Assembly: GCA_902729315.2 (NCBI GenBank)
Contig: LR746269.1
Location: 253,001-317,000 of the forward strand
DNA from: Spirodela intermedia
Lineage: Eukaryota; Streptophyta; Magnoliopsida; Alismatales; Araceae
Direction: 5' to 3'
DNA: 64,000 nucleotides
Part shown: positions 47,301-57,900 of the stretch, one piece after another
Position numbering within the stretch: position 1 is the stretch's first letter
Layout: each line of letters begins with the position of its first letter
Position numbers and translations under genes: made by a program
The notes under the pieces: generated by a model
Database searches by the model: none
Told to the model about the DNA's origin: nothing
Seen by the model: only the letters and a program-made list of their open reading frames with translations

Positions 47301-48401
47301 TTGTCAATGCAAAAACAGTGGAAAGACCTCATTTCTTAAGGCTGAAACACATAATTTCTTGATTTTATCTGAAAGTGCACACAAGGTTTGCTAATCTTGA
47401 ATATGGATAAACGTAAAATAACATGTTTCTGATTCATTTTTCCTTACTATCGACGAGCTGGGCTATTCACATCGCCACATTCATGAAGCTTTCACCACAC
47501 AAGAGGAAAGAAAAAGTCATCAAGTTTGAACTAACAGAGCTATAAATCAGGGTACTCTGAGAAATGAACACGTATATCACTGACACAACTCCAAGTACAA
47601 ATCAACAATTCATAATGTCTTTTCACGTCGGAGACACATGTTATGATAAGAAGAGTGGATTCGCGCCAAAATCCATGTGCTGTCTGCATAAATCAACTTT
47701 GAATGCATGTAACAAGCGACATGTACAAAAATTTAGCAAAATCCTGAATGATGAAAAAAGGTTTTCTACTGTTATCCGTCCCTAGAAAAGTCCCGAATGA
47801 CGAAAAATCCTGTCCCTTTAGATTGTGGTTATCACACACAAGCAGTCTGTCCCTTAAGATTGTGCAAGCTTATTTTATACAAGCATATCCCTGTAGTACT
47901 CATGGCATATAAGTTCACTGTTCTTTTCCATTTATCTAGAAAAAAGAACAGTGAATTTTTCATTGCCTTGAAAATGTAAGGCATAAAACGCCTAAAACTC
48001 AACCCCCTACAAGGCACGCTTCCGCTGAAATGTGCAGAAGACCAAATAATTAATTATAGCCACAGGACGAGTAACCAAGAAAGTCCGGGAAACAACAGGG
48101 ATCAATGGCCCATTAAAACCGGAGAGTTTAAATTAAAGTCATTATTTTCGAAGTTTGGAGCAATAACGGTGCGTAACCCCAAATAATGTCGGGATAAGCC
48201 ATGTTATTTAGGACGGTGATATAAACTAGGTTGCTGGCTAGATAAACAAAGGATGAAAAATTAAAACATAGAAGAGGGATATTCTGGGGAACAGTTGAGT
48301 ACCAGACTATTGCAGTTGATGCATCTCCTGTTAGCAGGAAGCTTCAGAAGGCCTCGTATAATCTTCTCGTTCTTCTCGTCCTCCTTCACCCGACTCGCCA
48401 T
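41357..48401 (-). CDS. AGD14: ADP-ribosylation factor GTPase-activating protein AGD14 (ZIGA4-like)
   Basis: Thirteen exons on the minus strand, 5' to 3': 48401-48303, 46587-46526, 45882-45795, 45686-45625, 45534-45441, 45105-44632, 43246-42791, 42665-42501, 42418-42314, 42202-42119, 41920-41788, 41677-41617, 41477-41357; about 639 aa, matching Arabidopsis AGD14. The N-terminal ArfGAP domain (about 1-130) has the zinc motif Cys-x2-Cys-x16-Cys-x2-Cys (CINC ... CMNC), followed by HREFTHRVKSVSMAKF with the arginine finger region. It activates GTP hydrolysis on Arf GTPases in membrane traffic. The middle is Arg/Asp/Ser-rich and disordered. The tail carries SLIDFDANPEP, NPFDFSNE and the terminal GGNPFG, NPF-type EH-domain ligands. 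The exon 43246-42791 ends at a GC donor. Introns 1 and 6 exceed 1.3 kb. Confidence 0.94.
44029..44225. repeat. Local mosaic duplication in an AGD14 intron
   Basis: GCAACGTGTCCCCAGAATG occurs at 44029-44047 and 44195-44213. AAAATAATATGCAATCA occurs at 44081-44097 and 44160-44176. GTCGTTATGG also occurs twice (about 44145 and 44221). The pieces are interleaved, so this is not a simple tandem. Confidence 0.85.
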
Positions 48402-50306
48402 TCTGTCCCCAAGTCACCGTAATTGCTCCTTGAACTGGAATCCGAAGCGCATGATTATTAGTTTAGCCGCAGAATGAACTCCAATTCGCAACGCAAAATG
48501 GCCGTCCAATTGCCAGCGGGCTTGCGCCATAAATAAGATCCAGCTCTCGATTTTTCCCGAGCAAGACAAAAAAACGACAGGGAGATCTCAGGACTAAGAT
48601 CACGTGGACGACTCACCAATTCCTCTCCAGATGAACGATTCCGGCAGACAAGGACGACGAGGAATCTAGCAGCCGACGATCAAGCACTCCTGTAATGATC
48701 ACGGCGGAAGAGTAAGTCTTCAGGAGGCCACCGAGAGATCTGCGGAGATCCCTCGTCCTTTCCAGTGCAGGAAGATTTTCAACCGGAAACCTCCACCCTT
48801 ACCCCTGCGATCCCTCTATTCTCCTATCCCCTTCCCGTCTCGTAGAACATATCGAGAGATCGAGAGAGAGAGAGAGAGAGAGAGTGGTGTCGACGACCGT
48901 AACACGAGAAACGTCGCCGGTTCAGCCGGTGGACGACGGCCAAAACAAAATACCCCCCAACCCATATTAACTACTTAAATACCCCTATGGAGCGGGGTTG
49001 GACCGTGGCAACTGACAGCTGTAAGAATCAACGACCCGCTTCCCACGAATCTGGCCGGACGGCGGCGCGCCTTACCGAGTCTTCCCCGATTCCCGCCCGG
49101 TCCGACTCGCGACTCGGGCTTGTCGGCGTGAGAAGCCCTGCGGTACATTCCACCGATCCTCGACGAGTTCAGAGTTCCGTTTTCAAAATGTCCGGAGAGC
49201 GTTAGATCTGGGTCGCACCGGGTTAACCGCTTCCCGTTGCGGGCCCCAGTATTGAAGGCAACTCATCCGACGGTCCAGATCGGCGGATCCGTGGTCTCCG
49301 CAAGGAAGACGCCAGCTCGGATCTTCCTGCACGTGGGCGGCGTGAGAGAAGAAGGCTGATGTGGACGTGCTCAAACAACTGGAAGCTTCCCGTAAGGCAA
49401 ATCCAACACCAGCCCGTTCTGACGTGGCCGCCCCCCGTCCTCACGTTTGTGGACAACTCGTTGGGAAAATCGTTCCTTGTCGACTCGGACGTCCGATCTA
49501 AAGGGGACGCTTTGCCTCGCCTCCGCGAGCGTGGTCATTTTTCTTTCCCTAAAAAGGCATATTTCAAAAACGGTTTTTGCTTTTTTATAATATATTATAT
49601 AATCCTATTTAAAAGATAGAATGTGGGTCAAAAACCAGGTGGGCAAGACCGCAGCCAGTTCAGTCCACGTGCGAAGCCACGTGCCCGGAAGGAACAGAAT
49701 GATGTGCGAACGAAAGACATCTCGTATAAAACGTCTGCTTATCTATTTTTGCCACGTATATCGACACCCGGTTTAACCGCTCACTTTCACCATGTCTACC
49801 GACACGCTGGCGCGCACGTCACATGAGTTTCAGAACCAGCTCATTGGCGTACCAAATCAGCTTTGCCACCCATCTCATCATTAACGAACGGTAGAAAATC
49901 TTCCACGTCGCCTCCGCTCTTCATCAGACTGGTCAATCTTCATCGCAGTATATGTATTCGCATACCCGAGTACATATTCCCCCCTCGCCCCCAGTGTAAG
50001 GCTAAACTCGTAATTTCGTCGTAATTCCCCGCATTCAAAGATCCGATGTGGAGTGAGGGGGCGTGCGTGACCTGCACGTGCTCTTTCAATTCCGCTGCAA
50101 ATTATTGAAGACCGCACGAGCTTCCACGTGTCTAGACTCCAATAATTTCCAAACTCCAGAGAGAAATCGAGACGACGATAAGCGTGGGCGCGGGTCGTTT
50201 CACATTTCCCCGCCGCCTTCCTCGGGCAAGGCCTCCAGACGGGCCCAATACAGCTCTGTGTGCCGACCTCAGTCTTTCATGAACAGTCAGTCAGATACGG
50301 GACACT

Positions 50307-50343
<37 letters not shown>

Positions 50344-51285
50344 AAAAGAAGTGGTCTAAGTCAGTGGACGGGGGAGGCGACTGCAGGAAGTGTTTTACAG
50401 AGAGGAACGTGGAGTCTATGAGGTGGAGGTTGGACGGTAGTATGGGAGAGAGAGATGGAGAGAGTTTGGGGGGGAGGCAGACGACTTGACCCAAGTCACT
50501 GCAGGGGGAGGAGATTTTAGGCTGGGAGTTACAGAAAGGAACGTGGAGTCAATGATGGGGAGGTTTTCATGGCAGTATGGAGGAGACAAGATAGCCCATA
50601 TATACATAAGTGCGTGTATCTAGAGAGAGAAAGAGAGATCGTAGGAAGAAATACAGAAAGCTACGTGGAGTCCGTGACGCTGAGACTGCATTGTTGTATG
50701 CGCGAGACACGGAGATGATAGAGAGAGGGAGAGAGAGAGATATCACCGGTCACTGCCTTTCATGCGAGGAATTTCGTTCACTTTTAAGAGGAGATCACTC
50801 CGGATGCTCTCTGTCTCTCTCTCTGTCTCTGTCTCTCCCTCTCCCCGCATGTATATATAAACTGATATGGACCCCTCGAGCGGCGACGGCTCACGGATCG
50901 TGAACAGAGAGTACCTACCCATGGTCTTATCATTCGATCGCAGAGCTTCTTGAAGTGGCCTCTTCAGCGCTCGGAAACGACCCCCCATTGACTGGTTTTC
51001 ATTGGGGCACCTGTTCCCCCACGTGGGGAGCCCGCCCTCGTCTTTTACGTCACACGTGTGATCTCTCTCTCTCTCTCTCTATCCATCTCCCTCTTCCCTT
51101 TTCCGGGGCCGGCACTGGGCGCTACACCCTCGCCCATCTTCCCTATAACTCCTTAGTTCAACTGCATTCCTCTCTTATGGTTTTCACGAGGATACATTCT
51201 CTGTACCCCTCTCGCCTTCCCCCGAGACTGTCGGGGTCTTCTCGCGCCAGTAGATCTCCCACCGAGTTCTCATCGCCATTGAAAT
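48402..51285. promoter_or_regulatory. Divergent intergenic region between AGD14 and HMA genes
   Basis: Left part: AGD14 leader and promoter with (GA)n at about 48,862-48,884. Middle: many CACGTG-type sites and no gene. Right part: (GA)n at 50,308-50,342, degenerate ~130-bp repeats at 50,345-50,700, (GA)/(CT) patches, and a TATA box TGTATATATAAAC at about 50,849-50,861, about 430 bases upstream of the HMA start codon. Confidence 0.5.
50345..50700 (+). repeat. Degenerate ~125-130-bp direct repeats, about 2.5 copies
   Basis: ACAGA(G/A)AG ... ACGTGGAGTC recurs near 50,398, 50,531 and 50,653, each time followed by a GTATG-type sequence about 40 bases later. The first two copies also share a preceding AAGTCA...GGGGGAGG block. 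Similarity is clear but imperfect. Confidence 0.75.
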
Positions 51286-51912
51286 ATGGGGGGAACGGAC
51301 CTCCTCAACAGGTTTCTGGGATGCCTCTCCCTCTCCGTCTGCTGCAACTCTCGCCGGTGCAGCAGCTCGCCGGACGGCAAGGATCCCTGCGAGCGCAAGG
51401 CTTTGACGGCCAGTGAGCAGACCTTTGAGGGAACCAGAACTTTGGCCTACCACCTGCAACCAAAGGTAACTCAATTCCGTCTTCTTCTTCTTCTTCTTCT
51501 TCTTCCTCCTCCTCCTCCTCCTCCTCGCGTTTATCCTTCTTCTGGTGGTCTTTTGCAGACCATTGTTCTAAGGGTGTCTATGCACTGCAATGCTTGTGCG
51601 ACCAAGGTCCGGAAGCACATCTCCAAGATGGAAGGTAAGTACGGATGCCTCTCTGTCTCTCTCTCTCCCTCTCTCCCTCTATCTCCTCTCTCTGTCTCTG
51701 TGTCTCTGTCTCTGTCTCTCTCTTTCTCTCCCTTTCTGTGGTTCTGCTCAGAGTTCGCAGCTTCATCCTCTCTCTCTCTCTCTCTAACAGGAGTGGCGTG
51801 GTTTGAAGTGGACCTGGAAAGCAAGAAGGTGGTGGTGGTGGGGGACATCACGCCATTTGAGGTCCTGGAGAGCATCTCCAAGGTCAAGTTTGCGGAGTTC
51901 TGGACGGCGTGA
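51286..51912 (+). CDS. Small heavy-metal-associated (HMA) domain protein, NAKR-like
   Basis: Exons 51286-51465, 51559-51634 and 51791-51912 join in phase to 125 aa. The N-terminal 60 residues are Ser/Cys-rich and unstructured. The rest is one HMA fold: IVLRVSMHCNACATKVRKHI with the metal-binding Cys-x2-Cys, SKMEGVAWFEVDLESKKV, and a C-terminus VLESISKVKFAEFW. That ending is characteristic of the NAKR/HIPP-like subgroup, one member of which (NAKR1) affects phloem function and long-distance traffic (family knowledge). It lacks a C-terminal CaaX box, so it is not a classical isoprenylated HIPP. Introns are short and packed with CTT, CTC and CT repeats next to the acceptors. An upstream ATG at 51,178 is in another frame. 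Confidence 0.9.
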   Translation: MGGTDLLNRFLGCLSLSVCCNSRRCSSSPDGKDPCERKALTASEQTFEGTRTLAYHLQPKVTQFRLLLLLLLLPPPPPPPRVYPSSGGLLQTIVLRVSMHCNACATKVRKHISKMEGKYGCLSVSLSPSLPLSPLSVSVSLSLSLSFSPFLWFCSEFAASSSLSLSLTGVAWFEVDLESKKVVVVGDITPFEVLESISKVKFAEFWTA

Positions 51913-52478
51913 GGTTTGACCTTCCGGCAGAGATTTTCAGAGCCGTACTCCTCCCACATTCTACCTGCGTGCTCATGTGAGTGTGATTCATCGGCTCTAT
52001 CGGTCCATTTGTTCTGTCCAGTAGACAATATAGGCCCAATATGGAACCGGTTTTGGGCCAAGTGATTTTATGGGTTCCTTGCACGTTAATGGGCCCAAAT
52101 GTAACATACTTCTGTTCAAAAATCTCCGAAAACTTGCGTACGGGCCTTTTTGGGCCGGGAAGCCAGACCGGGACGGTCGAGAATGGTCAGATCGGCCCAA
52201 TATCCAAAGGGCATGGACCTCGTCAGGTTTGGCCCATAATATGGAGCCTCTTAGAGTCACACGTGTCTCTCCAAGTCGCTCTCTCCTCCTCTCCCTTCCT
52301 TCTCCCCCTCCCCATCACCGTGTTCGGTTACCGGCCGCAAGCTGCAACGAACAGAAAGATCTTCGTTGACGCGCAGAGAGAGACAGAGAGAGGGCACAAA
52401 CGGTCTTGTTTGGTTTTTCTTCTTCGTTGACGTATAGGGGAACGCTGTTAAGCTCGGCGCCGGGGAAGTCGAGGAAAG
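51913..52478. promoter_or_regulatory. Intergenic with GGCCCA-element cluster before the DUF538 gene
   Basis: From about 52,030 to 52,235 there are at least seven GGCCCA/TGGGCC motifs on both strands (near 52033, 52053, 52089, 52143, 52150, 52195, 52229). They are followed by CT-rich sequence and a (GA)-rich leader. No gene is seen. Confidence 0.55.
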
Positions 52479-52955
52479 ATGGGTAGCGCAGTCGCCATGA
52501 GAGTTCTTTCCCTGTTCATCTTTTTTGCTCTTCTCTGTTTCCCCTCGGAATCCCGGTTCCTGTCCGAAAACCCTAACCATGGGAACACCTCCGCCCACGA
52601 ACTGCTCCGGGTCCATGGATTTCCCCCGGGGCTCATCCCAAGGAACGTCCTGGGATATTCCCTCAACGACGCCACCGGCGAGTTTGCCCTCGATCTCGGG
52701 GACAGCTGCCGCGTGAACCTCCCCCCGGATAATTATCTGGCGGCCTACTCCAGGAAGCTGACAGGGAAGCTCCAGGACGGCCGGATCGCGGAGCTGGACG
52801 GGATTCGCGTGCGGGCCTTCTTCCGATGGTGGTCAATCACGGGGATCCGCTCCTCTGGAGACGACCTGGTCTTCGAGGTCGGTGTCGCCTCCGCCAAGTA
52901 CCCGTCCAGGAACTTCAACGCGAGCCTCGAGTGCGAGGGCCGGAAGTCAACTTGA
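52479..52955 (+). CDS. DUF538 family secreted protein
   Basis: Intronless 158 aa. Residues 1-26 form a signal peptide (MRVLSLFIFFALLCFPSES after a short start). The mature part has the DUF538 hallmarks: ELLRVHGFPPGLIPRNVLGY, then GEFALDLGDSCRV, YSRKLTGKL, and a C-terminal FEVGVASAKYPSRNF. The domain is plant-specific, about 110-130 residues, and structurally like lipid-binding bactericidal/permeability proteins; a role in stress or pectin-related processes has been proposed, none firmly (family knowledge). Two Met codons (52479, 52497) could start it. The first is given; the second would leave a canonical signal peptide. The frame ends at TGA in 52,953-52,955. Confidence 0.88.
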   Translation: MGSAVAMRVLSLFIFFALLCFPSESRFLSENPNHGNTSAHELLRVHGFPPGLIPRNVLGYSLNDATGEFALDLGDSCRVNLPPDNYLAAYSRKLTGKLQDGRIAELDGIRVRAFFRWWSITGIRSSGDDLVFEVGVASAKYPSRNFNASLECEGRKST

Positions 52956-54936
52956 GGTGAGAAATCTACACTGCAATTTTGATTAAAATCCATCGCTGGA
53001 ACTGATTTGATCGTCGCCTCTACATACTACCTCTTGATCGATTATCGAGCAATCGTCTACAAAACCGTTCGATCATTCAACAGCGGATCCATCAGTCACC
53101 GCGTGGAATTTCTTACCCCATCCGGAATCTGCAAAAGGGGTTGAAAATAGTAACAGAACTCCGCTCTCTTTCTGTGGAATCTTCATCTCCTATGCTTCTT
53201 CGACGATTACCAAGACGGTTTAGAATCATTGTTTTCCTTGAGTTTTTCTCTCCGGGATTCCTTCCTCCTCCTCCTCCACGATCACAGGGCCAACAAGAGG
53301 TATGCGATTAAGGAGTATTCCAAAAGAACTGACACAAAGCTATCTTCCTGATCATGGAATGGAATTCTTCCTCACCATGGGTAGTTCTGTCTCCAGTAGT
53401 TCGTGCATAGATGGGATTAGTTCTTTCTCAGAGAAGATGGTCTCGTGGATGATCAGAGCTCGACGGCATGATCACCTGATCTCCTCTGTTGCAGCAAATG
53501 GGGAGACCGAGTTGACTTTGCCCATTTCGAACACTGTTGTTTCGAATCTACCGGGTGTTTTCCTGATATCATATGCTGATTGGCTTCTTAAAAAGTCAGC
53601 GGTGTCAATTATTAGCACAGCTGCTCTTCGTTTTCGGTCAAAATCTTTTCGTTTAGCCTTGTAAAAATATGTCAGCAGCTTTCTTGAGGAACTGAGAAGA
53701 TTAGTGACGGAGCACAGGACCCACCTTATCTTCTCCACCCCACTCCACTTATCCTTTGCTGCGGCGTGTTCTATGTGCGATCAGCAGGTGCCAGATAAGG
53801 AACCAACCCCTTTTTCTTTCTCCATCTCCCTCGATCTTCTGTGAATGGAGGAAGGAAAGGTGGGCGCCATCTGTCGCAGAAAAAAAACTGTTCAATGATA
53901 CACTAACCAGAAAAAGTCAACAGCTTTGGAGTTTTCCATTCTGTCAAAGTAAAACTAATTCCTTTAGTGTTATTGCACACAATACGACCCGCTTGATGTG
54001 TACAGTCTTTGCGTTTGTAGCAGATCTCAGTGTCAACCCTATTGACAACCCTGTTGGGATGGAGATCTTCCCCTGATCCTCGCACATTCTCAGCTCATCC
54101 ACAAAGTCAATGCTGTTCTTGAGATTTATGAAAAAATGCTTCCTTGGTTCATCTGTAAAGACTCTTGTTGGATTCCTCTTCAGAGATATTTCTGATGCAG
54201 CGTCTGAGCTTGGGTTCTGGATTTTCCTCAGGTGGGATGGCGGCGGAGTCAACGAAGAATCCAAGCTCTCTAACCTCCTCTTCACTCTGCCATATGTGTA
54301 CTATTTATTATTATCCGATTGGGAGGGGGCTGTCCCTGTATCCTTCATCTCATGTGTAGATGGACTGTACAATCTCTAGATGATTGGTAATATTAGTTAA
54401 GATCTGTACCGTTCCTCTTCTGCCGGGTTTCGGGCTTACCATCAAGGCCCGAAAACAGATGGGCCCGGAGAAGAATGGTCCGTTGACTTTCTCATCCCAG
54501 CTTTCGATTTTCCATGTGTTGTTCATGCGATGGATAAGTGGGTGTAGCTCTAAGGTTTCGAACGGAGTAGACCTTGGGAGATTTCGGGCCGCGCTCAAAT
54601 TCGGAAAAGGCCCGGAAAGTTGTCTCTTGAGGGCCCAGCCCGAACCCAGAAAGTAGCCTCCTAGGGCACACCCTTAGTGATGGACGGCTAGATCTGTATG
54701 GATCGTATCACGGGGATTTAAGTCCGTTGATCGGACGGTCATGGTTCCTTCGGAGAGGAGAAGGCTTATTCTAGTTTATGGTTTTCCGTGGGTAATCTGA
54801 ACGCCAAATGGAGGCTCTCCTCTGCAACGGATAAATGGATTTGTGAGAGATTCGACTCTGCTCTCTCTCGCCCGCACGTTCGCTCCTCCCTCTCACCGAG
54901 AGACAGCGACTGCCGCATCGAAGCAGAGGAGGGAGG
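52956..54936. other. Intergenic before HCF101; unassigned frames
   Basis: Contains several open frames of 80-120 codons on both strands (such as 53,302-53,664 + and 53,944-54,285 -), none with a recognisable domain or splice pattern. From 54,418 to 54,660 there is a cluster of GGCCC/GGGCC motifs. A promoter for HCF101 is expected in the last 300 bases. I see no transposon. Confidence 0.5.
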
Positions 54937-57900
54937 ATGCGGCTTCTTCTTCATAGTACGCTGACTGCTCCAGCGCTTCTCCCTTTCCCGAAGCCGTTCC
55001 CTGGAGGAGGTGTGCCTGCCGTGCTCTGTCTCCCCTCCTACTACTACGTTTCCTCTGGCGATCTTCAATTTCCAATTTGCGCTGATTTCTTCCACGATGT
55101 TCCAGCTGGTATTCTTCAGAAGAGTCCTTGTACCACCCCTGCAGGCTTTCTTTTGCCTGGGTCAGGGCAGACGTATGAGAAGCTAGCGTGCTGCGCCACT
55201 TCGTTGCCGTCGCATCGTGATGCTGTTCCTCGTCTCGTCACCAGAGCTGTATCCACTGAAAGTAAAAAAACGCTTTCAATACGATATTTTTGAATTTAAT
55301 ATATTTGAATGAATGTATTGCTTCTTTAGTCTGGGCAGTTTAGTCTTCCCGAAGGTGCTCACTCCCACTCCCTCGAATGATGTCCTCTGTTATTTGTACT
55401 TTGGTTATGAGCAGAAGATTTTTTTTAAAAAAATATATTTGTTTTTTTTGCGGTTTTAGAGATGATGTAAAGGAGTTTCTGTTGTTGCTTTCCATCATTG
55501 AAAGTTAAGTCCAGGAAGAAACAATTTTATTGCACGATTTACGTCAGACATAAACAAAAATCGATCATACCTTAGTCCTTGACTAGATCGCGAGCTTCGT
55601 GACGTGTCTAACCACAAATCCTATGTGCTTGTTTAGACAAGACGTATTATTCCAAAAAAAAAAAAATCTTAGATCAGGCGCTAGCCTAGGCATAATATAT
55701 CAAACAAGAAGAAGGGAAGCATAAAAATAAAATTTAGGACGTTCAAAGAGGTGTTGTCATACTAGAATATTTGTAGACTTGTTTCTGCTTATCAGACTCT
55801 GTAGCCCGACAATATTAAACTCAGGAGCTCGTTTTCTCTTTAAATATGGTTTGGGAGATCACTGAAATGACATGAATGTTAACGAACCATGGGTAAAAAG
55901 CATGTCATTACCTTGCTGTAATGGCATGTTCTGTCAAAGAACTTTTTGTAAAGGCTTTCGGAGAGAATACTTTGCAAGTTATTTTGAGTGCTTTTTTTTT
56001 TCTTCTTCTCTGTTCAGTGGTTAAAACCAACCAGCCTAATGTTTTTATTTACTGTAGCGGGCTCCTCAAATGTATCCGTGGACATGGCAAACAGAGATGT
56101 GTTAACAGCCTTGTCTCAGATCATAGATCCAGATTTTGGGACAGATATCGTTTCATGTGGATTTGTTAAGGATCTGTCTATTGATGAAACCTCAGGAGAG
56201 GTGATTAAGAAAAGTGGGCTTTCTACAAGTCAATTGTGTATAGTTTGATGTAATTTTGTTGACAAGGCTGCGTGTATTATTTCAGGTTTCATTCCGATTG
56301 GAGCTCACAACACCAGCATGTCCCGTAAAGGACATGGTAATTGAAATTCAACCATCAAGATTTATAGTCATGATTTTTTAAGCTGGTAGAACTTGTTTTC
56401 TTTCACTTAGGGGAACTCTCATCCTAAAATTAAGGGTCATATAACGTTTATCACATTTGTCGGAATTCGAAGTTGCGAATGAGGTATTTAATAGTCCAAT
56501 GATTCCTTTATGACGCTTATTGCAAGGGACAAGGTTATACCGGAAGAGATGCTGGGTTTTTTTAGTTTGTTGGTTAGCATGCAGGAAAGTATCCCTCCCT
56601 TCTAAGACGAGACTATGACCATGTGCATTCGTCCTCCTGAAAGAATAATGTTGTGATAATAACAGCTTACAACGCCTTTAAAGACTAATGGTCGTAAGTC
56701 TCTAACGAATATTTTTTTTTCATCTATCAAACCATCTGGGAATTAAGGTGAGAGAAATACTACGTCCAAACAAACCTTAGGCTTGAACCGGTGTAAGACT
56801 TCTCTTAAGTGGACCTTTACCTTTTTTTATTATTTGATTATTGTTACGTAAGTCGAGGGTTATAACATTCCAATTCTAATGTCTAATAATTAAAGGGTTC
56901 TCATTAGTGTCCATATTGCGGGATGGATGTTATATTCGGTAAAATATACATTCAACTTCAAGAATGTATATTTGAGTGCTGAATTCTATGTCAATGTTAT
57001 TATACTTGTTTTCAGTAAAAGCTGTCAGGAAGGTTAAAGGTCACCTCTCAAAAAAAGTATTTCTAAAATATAGTTTGCGTTATTGACAATTCCATTAACT
57101 GTTTATTTGTGAAGATATTGAATGGCGTTGTTTGTGTTTTCTCTCGAATTGTATTTTGAAGTTGGTTGTTATACACATCATCTGGTGATAAGACTATATT
57201 CATCTCATCATGCTTATCAATTCTTTTAACTGGAACTGTACGAACTGTGTCAATCTTAAGTTGTAAATATCAACTACTTCATGCACCTGACATTGTAGAT
57301 CCATTTTTTTATGCTATATCTTAATTATAATGCACTTTTTGTGTCTTTACTCATACTGAATCAATTTCTGCTTGTTAGTTTGAAAAAAGGGCCAATGAGG
57401 TAGTTACAGAACTTCCTTGGGTGAAAAAGGTCAACGTGACAATGTCAGCCCAACCTGCAAGACCACTTTATGCCGACCAACTTCCCAAGTGTTTACAATC
57501 AATTTCGAATATTGTTGCAGTGTCTAGTTGCAAGGTAAATTTATATATCCTCCTTTTGACTTCAATCTGCTACTGCTCATTTCATATAATGGCTTTTCAA
57601 GATATCTAGTTCGCAAATTAAAGATAGAATTGGGAGAGTTACACTGTTCCAAGATCATTTTAAGTCTAACTCATTCATATATTAATCTTCTTAGTTTCAA
57701 GTATCAAAATCATCTTACTATTGAAAGCAATACAAAATTATTTTCAGCTATGTCCGTGCCTTATCATGTGATAATGACCAGAAAAATGGTGGAATCATAC
57801 ACTTTGCTTCTAGATGATATATGGAACATCCAGCGTTGACGCGACATGCCTTTTATCTGCATATATTTTGAGCTCAAGTTCACCCAATGAAGCACATCAG

